Notes: generated by a model not told the origin, from the letters alone. DNA of 64,000 bases from Paraliobacillus quinghaiensis (GCF_003426025.1 NZ_QJSH01000009.1:62001-126000); one strand, 5' to 3'. Shown: positions 20,069 through 29,192, counted from the first letter of the stretch. Made by a program: numbers and translations.

Positions 20069-21453
20069 TGACGAAAGCCAGTTCACGCTTATTTTTCACA
20101 TACATTCTGGTGGTAACTATTGTTTTAACTGCAATTGGTTTGATTACACTACCATTAGTAATTGGTGATGATAAAATTATTGTTTTCTTAGCTCTGCTAG
20201 GTTGTTATATTATCTTCCTAGTTATTATTTATCAATTATTTGATCGTTACATTAAACCAGTTAAGAAGGCGGCAGCTGCAGCTGAGGAATTAGTGCAGGG
20301 TAATTTTAGAGCAAGAACATATGAAACACAGTATGGTGATGTTGGAAAGCTGAGTAATGCAATAAATTTACTTGCGAAAAATCTACAGGAAATGGCTACA
20401 CAAGAAAAAATGCAGGAAAGTCAATTGCGAACGGTTATAGATAACATGGAAAGCGGTGTCATGTTGATTGATGAACGTGGTTATGTACATCTCGTTAATC
20501 GAAAATTCTTGAATTTATTTGGCAAAAAAAGAAAAGATTACATAGGTTATCTGTATTATGATGTACTTGAGCAAGAAAGAATCTACAAAGCAGTGCAAGA
20601 AGCTTTTTTGTACGAAGATAAAGTAAAGACTGCTATTACAATAGTCAAGGAGATAGAACAATATTATGTTGAAATCGTAGGAGCACCAATTTTTAATGAT
20701 AGTAATGTATTAAAGGGTGCTGTTTTAGTTTTTCATGATATTACTGAATTGAAAAGGTTAGAACAGATGCGCAAAGACTTTGTTGCAAATGTATCTCATG
20801 AATTAAAAACCCCGATTACCTCGATCAAAGGGTTTGCAGAGACATTAATAGAGGAGAATATGGATGATAAAAATATTCGCAGTAAATTTTTAGATATTAT
20901 CTATAAAGAAAGTGAACGGATCCAAGCATTAGTTGATGATTTGTTGGAATTATCGAGATTAGAAAAGGAAGAGATGCATTTACGTTTTGAACAAATCAAT
21001 ATAACTAATTTAAGTCAAGAAATATCTACTATTATACAGCAGCAAGCTTATAAAAAAGAGATAAAATTTGTTGCCAATATTCAAAACGATATTTTGATCA
21101 ATGGAGATCCTTACAGATTAAAACAAGTATTTATAAATTTATTGAATAATGCTATTAATTACACACCACAAGGCGGAAAGGTGTTTCTTGAAGTCAAACT
21201 ACTTTCAGATTACCTTCAAATTGTTGTTCAAGATAGTGGGATTGGTATACCGGAGGACGATATGAATCGGATTTTTGAGCGTTTTTACCGTGTGGACAAA
21301 GCAAGAAGCAGAAATACTGGTGGAACTGGGCTTGGGCTTGCAATTGTAAAACATATTGTAGAAGCACATAAAGGTTATATTCAAGTAAAAAGTGAAGTAG
21401 AGAAAGGATCTACATTCTATGTTTACTTGCCCATGCATAAAAATATATCATAA
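20068..21453 (+). CDS. phoR: PhoR, sensor histidine kinase lacking the extracytoplasmic domain
   Basis: 461 residues, against about 580 in B. subtilis PhoR. Two membrane helices (about 9-31 and 37-58) are joined by only about five residues, so there is no external sensor domain. Then come HAMP (about 59-112), PAS (about 118-230), HisKA with H244 in NVSHELKTPITSIKGFAET, and HATPase (NNAINYTPQGG, DSGIGIP, GGTGLGLAIVKHIVEAH). It overlaps phoP by one base (TAATG). Signals must be sensed in the membrane or by the PAS domain. Its identity as PhoR rests on pairing with PhoP and position before polA. Confidence 0.88.
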   Translation: MTKASSRLFFTYILVVTIVLTAIGLITLPLVIGDDKIIVFLALLGCYIIFLVIIYQLFDRYIKPVKKAAAAAEELVQGNFRARTYETQYGDVGKLSNAINLLAKNLQEMATQEKMQESQLRTVIDNMESGVMLIDERGYVHLVNRKFLNLFGKKRKDYIGYLYYDVLEQERIYKAVQEAFLYEDKVKTAITIVKEIEQYYVEIVGAPIFNDSNVLKGAVLVFHDITELKRLEQMRKDFVANVSHELKTPITSIKGFAETLIEENMDDKNIRSKFLDIIYKESERIQALVDDLLELSRLEKEEMHLRFEQINITNLSQEISTIIQQQAYKKEIKFVANIQNDILINGDPYRLKQVFINLLNNAINYTPQGGKVFLEVKLLSDYLQIVVQDSGIGIPEDDMNRIFERFYRVDKARSRNTGGTGLGLAIVKHIVEAHKGYIQVKSEVEKGSTFYVYLPMHKNIS

Positions 21454-21536
21454 TCTAAAAGACTTTATTAAAAATTGAAACGTTTTGTTCATTTTAATCG
21501 TAAGTTAATAAGTGAGCAAAAAATAGGGGGAGAACA

Positions 21537-22517
21537 ATGACTATAAAACAAATATACTCCTGGATAGCGATTATAATAATTGTAGCTGTCCTAGGAGTAG
21601 TGGGATTAACTAGTTGGTTTACAGTAGATGAATCAGAACAAGCTGTAATTATTACGTTTGGTAGTGCAGACGAAGCTGTAACTGATTCAGGTTTACATTT
21701 TAAATTACCTTGGCCAATCCAAGAAGTAAGGAAAGTATCAAAAGAAACTTATAGTTTGGACTTTGGGTACAGTAGAGGAGAGGCTGATAGCGCGGATAAG
21801 GTACGGATGATTACAGGGGATGAGAATATTGTTCAAGCAGATTTAGTCGTTCAATGGAAAATTTCTGATCCAGCTCGATACTTGTTTGAATCTAATGATC
21901 CAGAGCAAATTTTATATAATGCAACTTCAGCATCTTTAAGGAGTGTAATGGGTCAATCGACCATTGATGAAGCATTAACAGATGGTAAAGCGCAAATCGA
22001 AAATGAAGTAAGAGAATCACTCGTAAAATTAATTGATGATTATCAAATTGGTATATCAATATCAGATGTAAAACTACAGGAGGTTGATTTACCAAATGAA
22101 GAGGTAAGGCAAGCTTTTATGAAAGTAACAGATGCCCGTGAGACGATGAATACAAAAAAGAATGAAGCAGAAAAATATGAAAACCAACAAAGAGAAGAAG
22201 CACTTGGGGAAAAAGATGCTATTATCTCAAGAGCAGAAGGTGACAAGGTTGAGCGAATCGAATTAGCACGAGGAAACGTTGCTGAATTTAATGCGCTTTA
22301 TGTTGCCTATCAAAATAGTCCTGAAGTAACAAGACATCGCCTTGTATTAGAAACTTTAGATCAAGTTTTACCAGACGCGAATGTCTATGTGATGAATGAT
22401 AATGGTAATACACTTAAATATTTACCTCTGAATGGTAATAGTAGTCAAACAAAAACAGTTGTACCAGGTGCTACAAATACCGACTCAGAAAGAGAAGAAG
22501 GTGATACAGATGAGTGA
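21537..22517 (+). CDS. hflK: HflK-like SPFH-domain membrane protein
   Basis: 326 residues. One N-terminal membrane helix (about 8-28), then an SPFH/band-7 domain (DESEQAVIITFGSA near 32) and a long helical segment rich in E, K, A (about 195-245), as in HflK. HflK and HflC form a membrane complex that encloses and regulates the FtsH protease. Start ATG follows AGGGGGAG. It overlaps hflC by eight bases. B. subtilis has no gene pair between phoR and polA, so this is an insertion relative to that backbone. Confidence 0.85.
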   Translation: MTIKQIYSWIAIIIIVAVLGVVGLTSWFTVDESEQAVIITFGSADEAVTDSGLHFKLPWPIQEVRKVSKETYSLDFGYSRGEADSADKVRMITGDENIVQADLVVQWKISDPARYLFESNDPEQILYNATSASLRSVMGQSTIDEALTDGKAQIENEVRESLVKLIDDYQIGISISDVKLQEVDLPNEEVRQAFMKVTDARETMNTKKNEAEKYENQQREEALGEKDAIISRAEGDKVERIELARGNVAEFNALYVAYQNSPEVTRHRLVLETLDQVLPDANVYVMNDNGNTLKYLPLNGNSSQTKTVVPGATNTDSEREEGDTDE

Positions 22518-23439
22518 TGAAAACATTTATGATATGGGAAAGAAATCACCAACTGAAATAAAACGTTATGTGAAAATTGGGGTTTCAATAGTGGCGTTAC
22601 TTGTTTTAATTATTCTAACGCTTAGCAGTTTGTTCATAGTAAAAGAAGGCGAATACAAAGTGGTAAGACAATTTGGTGAAGTTATTCGAATTGAGAGTGA
22701 ACCTGGTTTGAAAATGAGGGTGCCACTACTTCATTCGATTACAACGCTACCAAATAAAAAATTAGTATATGATGTAACAGAAAAGCAGATTAATACATTA
22801 GATAAGAAAAGACTTATTATTGACAATTACGCTGTTTGGAAAATCATTGATCCTACATTAATGATTACCAATGCAAAGACTCAAATTAATGCAGAATCTC
22901 GAATGGGTGAGTTTATTTTCTCTGTAATTCGGTCTGAGTTAGGAACTATGAATTATGATGAAATTATTAATGACAAAGGAAGTACTAGAGGGGACTTAAA
23001 TCAACGAGTTGCAGAAAGAGTCAATACATTGTTAGCTAGAGATGAGTATGGTATTCAATTAGATGATGTACGAATTAAACGAACGGACTTGCCAGTAGAA
23101 AATGAACAGTCTGTATTTAATCGCATGATATCTGAACGTGAATCAAAAGCACAAGAATATTTATCACAAGGTGAAGCAGAGAAGAATAGGATCATCTCTC
23201 AGGCAGATCGTGATGTAAAAGAGATGTTATCGAAAGCAAATGCACAAGCAGAAGAAATTCGTGCGGAAGGGGAAGAAGAAGCTGCGAGGCTTTACAATGA
23301 AGCCTTTCAGCAAGATGTAGAGTTCTATCAATTATACCGGACATTAGAATCTTATAAAGAAACAATTGACGGTGAAACAACGATAATTTTACCACAAGGT
23401 TCATCGTACACAGATCTATTGTTAGGTTATACAGAATAG
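22510..23439 (+). CDS. hflC: HflC-like SPFH-domain membrane protein
   Basis: 309 residues from the ATG at 22510, which has GAAGGTG upstream. A longer open frame begins at 22432 inside hflK and lacks a ribosome site. It has an N-terminal cytoplasmic tail, a membrane helix at about 20-42 (VSIVALLVLIILTLSSLFIV), an SPFH domain starting VKEGEYKVVRQFGEV, and a helical stretch SQGEAEKNRIISQADRD. It is the partner of the preceding HflK-like protein and overlaps it by eight bases, so the pair is coupled. A terminator follows. Confidence 0.85.
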   Translation: MSDENIYDMGKKSPTEIKRYVKIGVSIVALLVLIILTLSSLFIVKEGEYKVVRQFGEVIRIESEPGLKMRVPLLHSITTLPNKKLVYDVTEKQINTLDKKRLIIDNYAVWKIIDPTLMITNAKTQINAESRMGEFIFSVIRSELGTMNYDEIINDKGSTRGDLNQRVAERVNTLLARDEYGIQLDDVRIKRTDLPVENEQSVFNRMISERESKAQEYLSQGEAEKNRIISQADRDVKEMLSKANAQAEEIRAEGEEEAARLYNEAFQQDVEFYQLYRTLESYKETIDGETTIILPQGSSYTDLLLGYTE

Positions 23440-23446
23440 TTATATT

Positions 23447-23484
23447 AAATGGGCTTATTTCTAAAAAAAATAGGCCCATTTTTC
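23447..23484 (+). terminator. Rho-independent terminator after hflC
   Basis: AAATGGGCTTATTT (23447-23460) pairs with AAATAGGCCCATTT (23468-23481) with one G-T pair, then a short T-run. Confidence 0.88.
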
Positions 23485-23570
23485 TATTTTTAATTAAACA
23501 TGATAGAATATAAAAAGAAATAATCTTAATGCTAATAGTGTTTACATATGGAAGGGAGTTCTTATAATCA

Positions 23571-26210
23571 ATGACCAATAAATTAGTTTTAATTGATGGC
23601 AATAGTATTCTATATCGCGCATTTTTTGCCTTACCTTTACTAAATAATGATAAAGGTGTTTATACAAATGCGGTTTATGGTTTTACAACAATGTTAATGC
23701 GGATTCTTGAAACTGAAAAGCCAACACACATGCTTGTAGCTTTCGATGCCGGAAAGACAACTTTTCGTCATAAAACATATCAAGAATACAAAGGAGGCAG
23801 ACAAAAAACACCTCCTGAGTTATCAGAACAATTTCCGTTAGTGAAGGAATTGCTAGATGCTTCTTCAATTAAACATTATGAACTCAGCAATTATGAAGCG
23901 GATGATATTATTGGAACGCTTGCAAAAATTGGAGAAAGAGAAGCATTTGATGTCCGCGTTATATCAGGTGATAAAGATTTACTTCAACTTGTGTCAGATA
24001 ATATACAAGTACAGTTAACGAAAAAAGGCTTAAGTGATATTGATGTTTATACACCAGATTTTATGAAAGAGAAAATGGAAGTAGATCCAAACCAAATTAT
24101 TGATATGAAAGCCTTAATGGGAGATAGTTCAGACAATATTCCGGGTGTACCAGGAATTGGTCAAAAAACTGCGGTTAAATTATTAAAGCAATTTAATACA
24201 TTAGAAAAAGTGTTTGAAAATGTTGAAGAAGTAAGTGGTAAAAAACTAAAAGAAAAATTACAGAATCATCAAGATGATGCTTATATGAGTAAACAATTAG
24301 TCACAATTAATTGTGATTCACCGATAGAAATACAATTAGATGATACGGTGTATGATGGTTATAATGTAAATGAATTGAGTGCTGTTTTTAGAGACTTAGG
24401 TTTCCAATCGTTACTAGCTAAAGTAGCTGGAGATACAGCGGTTTATTCAGAAACAAGTGAATCACTTGAAGAAGTTGATATTGAGATTCTGAATGACGTT
24501 CCTGAATCAATTTTTACTGGTATTGAAGCTATAGAAGTAGAGGTACTCGCTGATAATTACCATCTAGAGCCTATTGAAGGTTTTGGTATAGTCAATCAAG
24601 ATAACAAGTACTTTGTTCCCACTCAGGTTGCAATAAATTCAGAAGTATTCAAAAAGTGGGCAGAAGATCCAAAGCAAGAAAAGTGGGTATTTGATGCGAA
24701 GAAGGTAACAGTGGCTTTACTTAATCATAACATTCATTTCAAAGGGATAACTTTTGATTTATTGTTAGCTTCTTATCTGATCAATCCAGCAGAAAATCAT
24801 CATGACATCCCAGCAATTAGTCATCGTATGGGACAAAAACAAGTCCTCTTTGATGAAGAAGTATATGGAAAAGGCGCTAAGTTGAAAGTACCGGAACAGG
24901 ATAAGTTAGCAGAACATGTTGGGCGTAAAACTACAATGTTATTTGCATTAAAACCACAAGTCGTTGAAGAGTTAAAAGATAACCAACAGCTTGCATTACT
25001 AAACGATTTAGAATTACCACTAGCAATTATATTGGGGAAAATGGAAGCAACAGGAGTTAAAATTGACCGAACACAACTCGAAACGATGCAAAAAGAGTTA
25101 AAGTCAAGATTAGAAACAATTGAAAAAGAAGTACATGAACTCGCAGGAGAGTCATTTAATTTAAATTCACCAAAACAATTAGGGCCAATCTTATTTGAGA
25201 AATTAGAATTACCTGTGATAAAGAAGACGAAAACAGGTTATTCAACCTCGGCAGATATATTGGAACAGTTGAAGCAGAAGCATCCAATCATTCCAAAGTT
25301 GTTACTATATAGGCAGTTAGGTAAATTGCAATCTACTTATATTGAGGGTCTATTAAAAGTTATTCATAGTGATGATAACAAAATTCATACACGTTTTAAC
25401 CAAGCTCTTACACAAACAGGAAGGTTAAGTTCCACAGATCCAAATATGCAGAACATTCCAATTCGTTTAGAAGAAGGAAAAAAAATCCGGAAAGCATTTA
25501 TTCCATCTGAAAAGAACTGGGTAATCTTTGCTGCGGATTATTCACAAATTGAATTACGTGTTTTAGCAGATATTGCAAAGGATGAGAAACTGGTACAAGC
25601 ATTCCAAGAAGACATGGATATCCATACTAGAACAGCAATGGATGTATTTCACGTAGATGCAGAAGAAGTAGACAGTAATATGCGACGTCAAGCAAAAGCA
25701 GTTAATTTTGGTATTGTCTATGGAATTAGTGACTATGGTTTATCACAAAATCTAGGCATTACCCGTAAAGAAGCAAAAGCATTTATTGAACGTTATTTTG
25801 CAAGTTACCCAGGTGTAAAAGCTTATATGGATGAAATTGTTCAAGAAGCTAAGCAAAAAGGTTACGTAACGACGTTGATGCATCGGAGACGATACTTACC
25901 AGATATAACAAGTCGTAATTTTAATGTGCGAAGTTTTGCAGAGCGAACAGCGATGAATACACCAATTCAAGGTAGTGCCGCAGATATTATCAAAAAAGCA
26001 ATGATAGATTTACAAAAAGCATTAATCGAAAAAGGATTGAAAGCACGTATGTTATTACAAGTGCATGATGAATTAATTTTAGAAGCACCAGAATCAGAAA
26101 TTGAAACACTTAAATATCTAGTGCCTGAAATTATGGAAAAAACCGTGGAATTGAATGTACCATTAAAAGTTGATTATGCATACGGTGAGACGTGGTTTGA
26201 TGCAAAATAA
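23571..26210 (+). CDS. polA: DNA polymerase I
   Basis: 879 residues. The N-terminal 5'-3' exonuclease (about 1-290) shows DGNSILYRAFFALP, the acidic cluster YEADDIIGTLA and GDSSDNIPGVPGIG. The middle exonuclease-like domain (about 300-470) lacks the acidic proofreading motif, as usual in Bacillus. The polymerase domain has motif A DYSQIELRVLA, motif B RRQAKAVNFGIVYG and motif C LQVHDELILEAP. It fills gaps and removes primers. Start ATG is behind GAAGGGAG; mutM follows after 15 bases and is probably cotranscribed. Confidence 0.97.
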   Translation: MTNKLVLIDGNSILYRAFFALPLLNNDKGVYTNAVYGFTTMLMRILETEKPTHMLVAFDAGKTTFRHKTYQEYKGGRQKTPPELSEQFPLVKELLDASSIKHYELSNYEADDIIGTLAKIGEREAFDVRVISGDKDLLQLVSDNIQVQLTKKGLSDIDVYTPDFMKEKMEVDPNQIIDMKALMGDSSDNIPGVPGIGQKTAVKLLKQFNTLEKVFENVEEVSGKKLKEKLQNHQDDAYMSKQLVTINCDSPIEIQLDDTVYDGYNVNELSAVFRDLGFQSLLAKVAGDTAVYSETSESLEEVDIEILNDVPESIFTGIEAIEVEVLADNYHLEPIEGFGIVNQDNKYFVPTQVAINSEVFKKWAEDPKQEKWVFDAKKVTVALLNHNIHFKGITFDLLLASYLINPAENHHDIPAISHRMGQKQVLFDEEVYGKGAKLKVPEQDKLAEHVGRKTTMLFALKPQVVEELKDNQQLALLNDLELPLAIILGKMEATGVKIDRTQLETMQKELKSRLETIEKEVHELAGESFNLNSPKQLGPILFEKLELPVIKKTKTGYSTSADILEQLKQKHPIIPKLLLYRQLGKLQSTYIEGLLKVIHSDDNKIHTRFNQALTQTGRLSSTDPNMQNIPIRLEEGKKIRKAFIPSEKNWVIFAADYSQIELRVLADIAKDEKLVQAFQEDMDIHTRTAMDVFHVDAEEVDSNMRRQAKAVNFGIVYGISDYGLSQNLGITRKEAKAFIERYFASYPGVKAYMDEIVQEAKQKGYVTTLMHRRRYLPDITSRNFNVRSFAERTAMNTPIQGSAADIIKKAMIDLQKALIEKGLKARMLLQVHDELILEAPESEIETLKYLVPEIMEKTVELNVPLKVDYAYGETWFDAK

Positions 26211-26225
26211 GTGAGGTAGATAGGA

Positions 26226-27053
26226 ATGCCGGAATTACCAGAAGTAGAAACAGTTCGAAAAACTCTGAAAGAATTAGTTTTAAATCAAAAAATAGTAGGA
26301 GTGACTGTAAATTGGGCTAAAATTATTAAAGAACCCGATGATCACAAGGTATTTAGTGAATTAATTAAAGATGAAGTAATTTGGGATATTAGTCGGAAAG
26401 GAAAGTTTTTGCTTTTTCAATTAAACAATTACACACTTGTATCCCATTTGCGTATGGAAGGTAAATATGGTGTTTTTGAAAAGAGTGAGCCAGTCAACAA
26501 GCATGTACATGTGATTTTTCACCTTGAAGATGGAAAAGAATTACGTTATCAAGATGTTCGCAAATTTGGTACAATGCACCTCTTTCCTAAAGGGAAGGAG
26601 TTATCTGTTAAGCCACTAAATCAAATAGGACCAGATCCATTTGAAGAAGAGTACACGTTTGCAAATATTTATAACAAAATTCATAGAAGTGAAAGAGTAA
26701 TTAAAAATATCTTATTAGATCAACAAATTATTGCAGGTCTTGGTAATATTTATGTGGATGAAACGTTATATAGAGCACAAATACACCCCTTGCGAAAAGG
26801 GAGCTCACTCACTGAAAGCGAAGTTAAAAGTCTAATGCATCATGCAAAAGAAACGTTATCAGAAGCTGTTATCCAAGGCGGAACAACTATTCGTTCATAT
26901 GTTAATAGTCAAGGACAAATAGGAATGTTTCAACAGCAATTATTTGCATATGGACAAGAAAATAATCCATGCAACAGGTGCGGAAGTCCGATCATCAAAA
27001 CTAAAGTATCTAATCGTGGAACGCACCTTTGTCCAAATTGCCAAAGTTTATAA
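26226..27053 (+). CDS. mutM: Formamidopyrimidine-DNA glycosylase MutM
   Basis: 275 residues, usual length. Removes oxidised purines (8-oxoguanine) and cuts the abasic site. The catalytic N-terminus PELPEVETVRKTL (Pro2, Glu3), the lysine in SRKGKFLLF, the DNA-binding loop LLDQQIIAGLGNIYVDE and the C-terminal four-cysteine zinc finger (CNRCG ... CPNC) are all present. It lies just downstream of polA, a conserved repair pair in Bacillaceae. Confidence 0.97.
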   Translation: MPELPEVETVRKTLKELVLNQKIVGVTVNWAKIIKEPDDHKVFSELIKDEVIWDISRKGKFLLFQLNNYTLVSHLRMEGKYGVFEKSEPVNKHVHVIFHLEDGKELRYQDVRKFGTMHLFPKGKELSVKPLNQIGPDPFEEEYTFANIYNKIHRSERVIKNILLDQQIIAGLGNIYVDETLYRAQIHPLRKGSSLTESEVKSLMHHAKETLSEAVIQGGTTIRSYVNSQGQIGMFQQQLFAYGQENNPCNRCGSPIIKTKVSNRGTHLCPNCQSL

Positions 27054-27090
27054 AGAGCTATATTTTGATTCAGTGATCGTCAAGGATCAT

Positions 27091-27279
27091 ACAGGCTGTG
27101 TCCGGAAAGGACAGTTTGTCTGTAGACCTTTAATAACATCATTAAATCCTTTCTCTTTCCAGAGGGTTTAATGAAGCTATACTTCTCAATTAATAATTGA
27201 TTCGCCTAGTGATACTGCACACCTCTATTGTGCCCTCCATATACTATTCATGAGTGTTTCAACATGAATATGTATAGTG
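27091..27279. other. Intergenic region with three inverted repeats between mutM and ytaF
   Basis: No gene is seen in the 243 bases. There are three symmetric sites. ACAG...TGTCC with GGACA...CTGT spans 27091-27123. ATTAAATCC (27141-27149) pairs with GGGTTTAAT (27164-27172). ATTCATG (27246-27252) pairs with CATGAAT (27263-27269) and is flanked by ACTAT/ATAGT. None is followed by a clear T-run. The last one is just upstream of the ytaF ribosome site and could be an operator or a leader hairpin. Confidence 0.4.
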
Positions 27280-27296
27280 AAGGAGCAAAAAGAGTT

Positions 27297-27929
27297 ATGG
27301 CAGAATTATCAACCCTGTTATTATTAGCTTGTGCGGTTAGTCTGGATAGTTTTATGGTTGCGTTCACCTATGGATTACGAAAAATGGCGCTTTCCTTTCG
27401 TTCGATACTCCTAATTGGTATAATTTCAGGAATTGTATTTCTCTTTGCTATGATAGTCGGGGATTGGATCGCTGCCTTTCTAACAGAAAAAAGTGCAGAA
27501 ATAATTGGTGGATCATTACTTGTTATAATTGGAATATGGGTAGTGTATTCTTTTTTTAGATCGGATAATTCACAAGGGAAAAATAAAGCATTTCAATTTA
27601 AATTTGAGATTAAATCAATTGGATTAGTAATTCAAATTTTAAAAAAACCAATGATGGCGGATATAGACCAATCAGGAAATATTGCAGGAATTGAAGTGGT
27701 AATATTGGGGATAGCTTTATCAATTGATTCATTTGGTGCAGGTATAGGTGCTGCTTTAATAGGCCTACCATTATTTACTGGGGCTATAGGAATTGCTGTA
27801 GCTACAAGTTTATTTTTAACATTAGGAATGAAAAGTGGGTCCATATTGTCTAGCTGGCAAGGATTACAACGTTTAAACTTTTTACCAGGAATAATTTTAA
27901 TTGTATTAGGGATTGTGAAAATGATTTAA
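27297..27929 (+). CDS. ytaF: YtaF, MntP-like sporulation membrane protein
   Basis: 210 residues from the ATG at 27297, matching the B. subtilis YtaF length; AAGGAG is 11 bases upstream. The earlier in-frame ATG at 27228 runs through the palindrome and is unlikely. Six membrane helices in two similar halves are visible: LLLLACAVSLDSFMVAFTYG at the N-terminus and ILGIALSIDSFGAGIGAAL in the second half, the SLDSF/SIDSF pair of MntP-type exporters. YtaF is described as a sporulation protein; a metal export role is only inferred from the fold. Confidence 0.88.
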   Translation: MAELSTLLLLACAVSLDSFMVAFTYGLRKMALSFRSILLIGIISGIVFLFAMIVGDWIAAFLTEKSAEIIGGSLLVIIGIWVVYSFFRSDNSQGKNKAFQFKFEIKSIGLVIQILKKPMMADIDQSGNIAGIEVVILGIALSIDSFGAGIGAALIGLPLFTGAIGIAVATSLFLTLGMKSGSILSSWQGLQRLNFLPGIILIVLGIVKMI

Positions 27930-27962
27930 TTATAATCATACTAATGAGACAAGGTGGATATC

Positions 27963-28553
27963 ATGACAAAAGTAATAGGGTTAACTGGTGGGATAGCAAC
28001 AGGGAAAAGTACAGTAGCAAACTTTTTTCGTGAACAAAATATACCAGTAATTGATGCGGATGTTATTGCAAAAGAAGCGGTTGAACCTGGCCAGTATGCC
28101 TATAATCAAATTATTGAAACGTTTGGGGAAAAAGTTTTGCAAAACAACGGTATGATTGATAGACAAAAACTAGGGAAACTTATTTTTTCAGATGATACAA
28201 AAAGAAAAAAACTAAATAATATTGTTCATCCCCAAGTAAGGTCGAAAATGATTGCACAGAGAGATTATTTTATTAGAGCGAAAGAAGAAATGATTATATT
28301 AGATATCCCCCTTTTATTTGAAAGTAATTTGGCAGATTTAGTTTATCGAGTAGTTGTTGTATATGTTGACCCAGATACACAATTAAAAAGGTTAGTAGAT
28401 CGAGATAATCTTTCCAAGGAAGATGCCCAAAATCGTATCCAGGCTCAAATGCCAATCGATGATAAAAAGGATTTGGCGGATAGAGTGATTGATAATACTG
28501 GCTCAATTGAATATACAAAAAAACAATGCAAGGAAATAATTAAGCAGCTTTAA
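27963..28553 (+). CDS. coaE: Dephospho-CoA kinase
   Basis: 196 residues from the ATG at 27963. A GTG at 27954 lies within the AAGGTGG ribosome site and is rejected. Catalyses the last step of coenzyme A synthesis, phosphorylating the ribose 3'-hydroxyl of dephospho-CoA. The P-loop GLTGGIATGKST starts the protein, with DADVIAKEAV near 33 and the LID-region residues in DIPLLFESNLADLVY. Lies after ytaF as in B. subtilis and ends in a terminator. Confidence 0.96.
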   Translation: MTKVIGLTGGIATGKSTVANFFREQNIPVIDADVIAKEAVEPGQYAYNQIIETFGEKVLQNNGMIDRQKLGKLIFSDDTKRKKLNNIVHPQVRSKMIAQRDYFIRAKEEMIILDIPLLFESNLADLVYRVVVVYVDPDTQLKRLVDRDNLSKEDAQNRIQAQMPIDDKKDLADRVIDNTGSIEYTKKQCKEIIKQL

Positions 28554-28555
28554 TG

Positions 28556-28592
28556 AAAATAAAGCCTATTGTTGAATAGGTTTTATTTTTTT
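28556..28592 (+). terminator. Rho-independent terminator of coaE
   Basis: AAAATAAAGCCTATT (28556-28570) pairs with AATAGGTTTTATTTT (28575-28589) with one G-T pair and a GTTG loop, followed by TTT. Confidence 0.9.
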
Positions 28593-28655
28593 GTAGTAAA
28601 ATAAACCTTGCCAAACAGAAAGAAACCATATATAATTTTTTTGCATGTGCTTACG

Positions 28656-28685
28656 TTAAAAGATTAGACAAACATATGTTATAAT
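28656..28685 (+). promoter_or_regulatory. Candidate sigma-A promoter of speD
   Basis: TTAAAA (28656-28661) and a consensus TATAAT (28680-28685) are 18 bases apart. Transcription would start near 28692, giving a leader of about 120 bases before speD. The -35 box is weak. Confidence 0.5.
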
Positions 28686-28690
28686 AAAAA

Positions 28691-28806
28691 GTAAGGCTTT
28701 TAAATGGGTGCGTAATGGTCACTTAAAGGGTTAGGACCTCTTTGGACTAACTTTCCCCCGTGACAACGCGTGCATGTTATTTTAAAAGTGTTAATTAATA
28801 AGGGGG
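28691..28806 (+). ncRNA. Structured speD leader, candidate cis-regulatory RNA
   Basis: The leader folds into nested helices. P1 is CTTTTAAA (28697-28704) with TTTAAAAG (28781-28788). P2 is GCGT (28710-28713) with ACGC (28766-28769). P3 is GTCAC (28718-28722) with GTGAC (28760-28764). P4 is GTTAG (28730-28734) with CTAAC (28747-28751). An unpaired CCCCC (28755-28759) is complementary to GGGGG (28802-28806), which is the speD ribosome site. That would form a pseudoknot able to hide the site. There is no T-run, so control of translation is more likely than termination. I do not recognise a known riboswitch class. Confidence 0.5.
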
Positions 28807-28814
28807 ATTTTTAA

Positions 28815-29192
28815 ATGGATACAATGGGTAGACATGTTATTGCGGAGATGTGGGATTGTAATATAGATACGTTAAATGATATGGGAAGAATTGAACAAAT
28901 TTTTGTTAATGCGGCTTTGAAGGCTGGTGCTGAGGTAAGAGAAGTTGCTTTTCATAAATTTGCGCCTCAGGGTGTAAGTGGTGTGGTAATTATTTCAGAA
29001 TCACACTTAACAATCCATAGTTTTCCTGAACATGGGTATGCAAGTATTGACGTGTACACTTGTGGTGATATTATTGATCCAAATGTTGCATGTGATTTTA
29101 TTTCGGATGCATTGGAATCTAAAAGTTGTGAAAAAATTGAAGTCCCACGTGGTAAGGGACCGGTTCACGTACCAAAATATAATGCATTATAG
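28815..29192 (+). CDS. speD: S-adenosylmethionine decarboxylase proenzyme SpeD
   Basis: 125 residues, the short class 1B form. Decarboxylates S-adenosylmethionine to provide the aminopropyl donor for spermidine. The self-cleavage site is [11 protein letters not shown], with Glu62 and Ser63; Ser63 becomes the pyruvoyl cofactor. His68 and FPEHGYAS follow, with Cys in DVYTCGD. Start ATG is eight bases after GGGGG. B. subtilis has gapB just upstream of speD; here coaE and the terminator take that place. Likely regulated through the structured leader. Confidence 0.96.
   Translation: MDTMGRHVIAEMWDCNIDTLNDMGRIEQIFVNAALKAGAEVREVAFHKFAPQGVSGVVIISESHLTIHSFPEHGYASIDVYTCGDIIDPNVACDFISDALESKSCEKIEVPRGKGPVHVPKYNAL

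Noticed and set aside
27054-27171. Open frame continuing past the mutM end in another frame
   Set aside because: It is an overlapping frame with no ribosome site or motif; the region is better described as intergenic hairpins.
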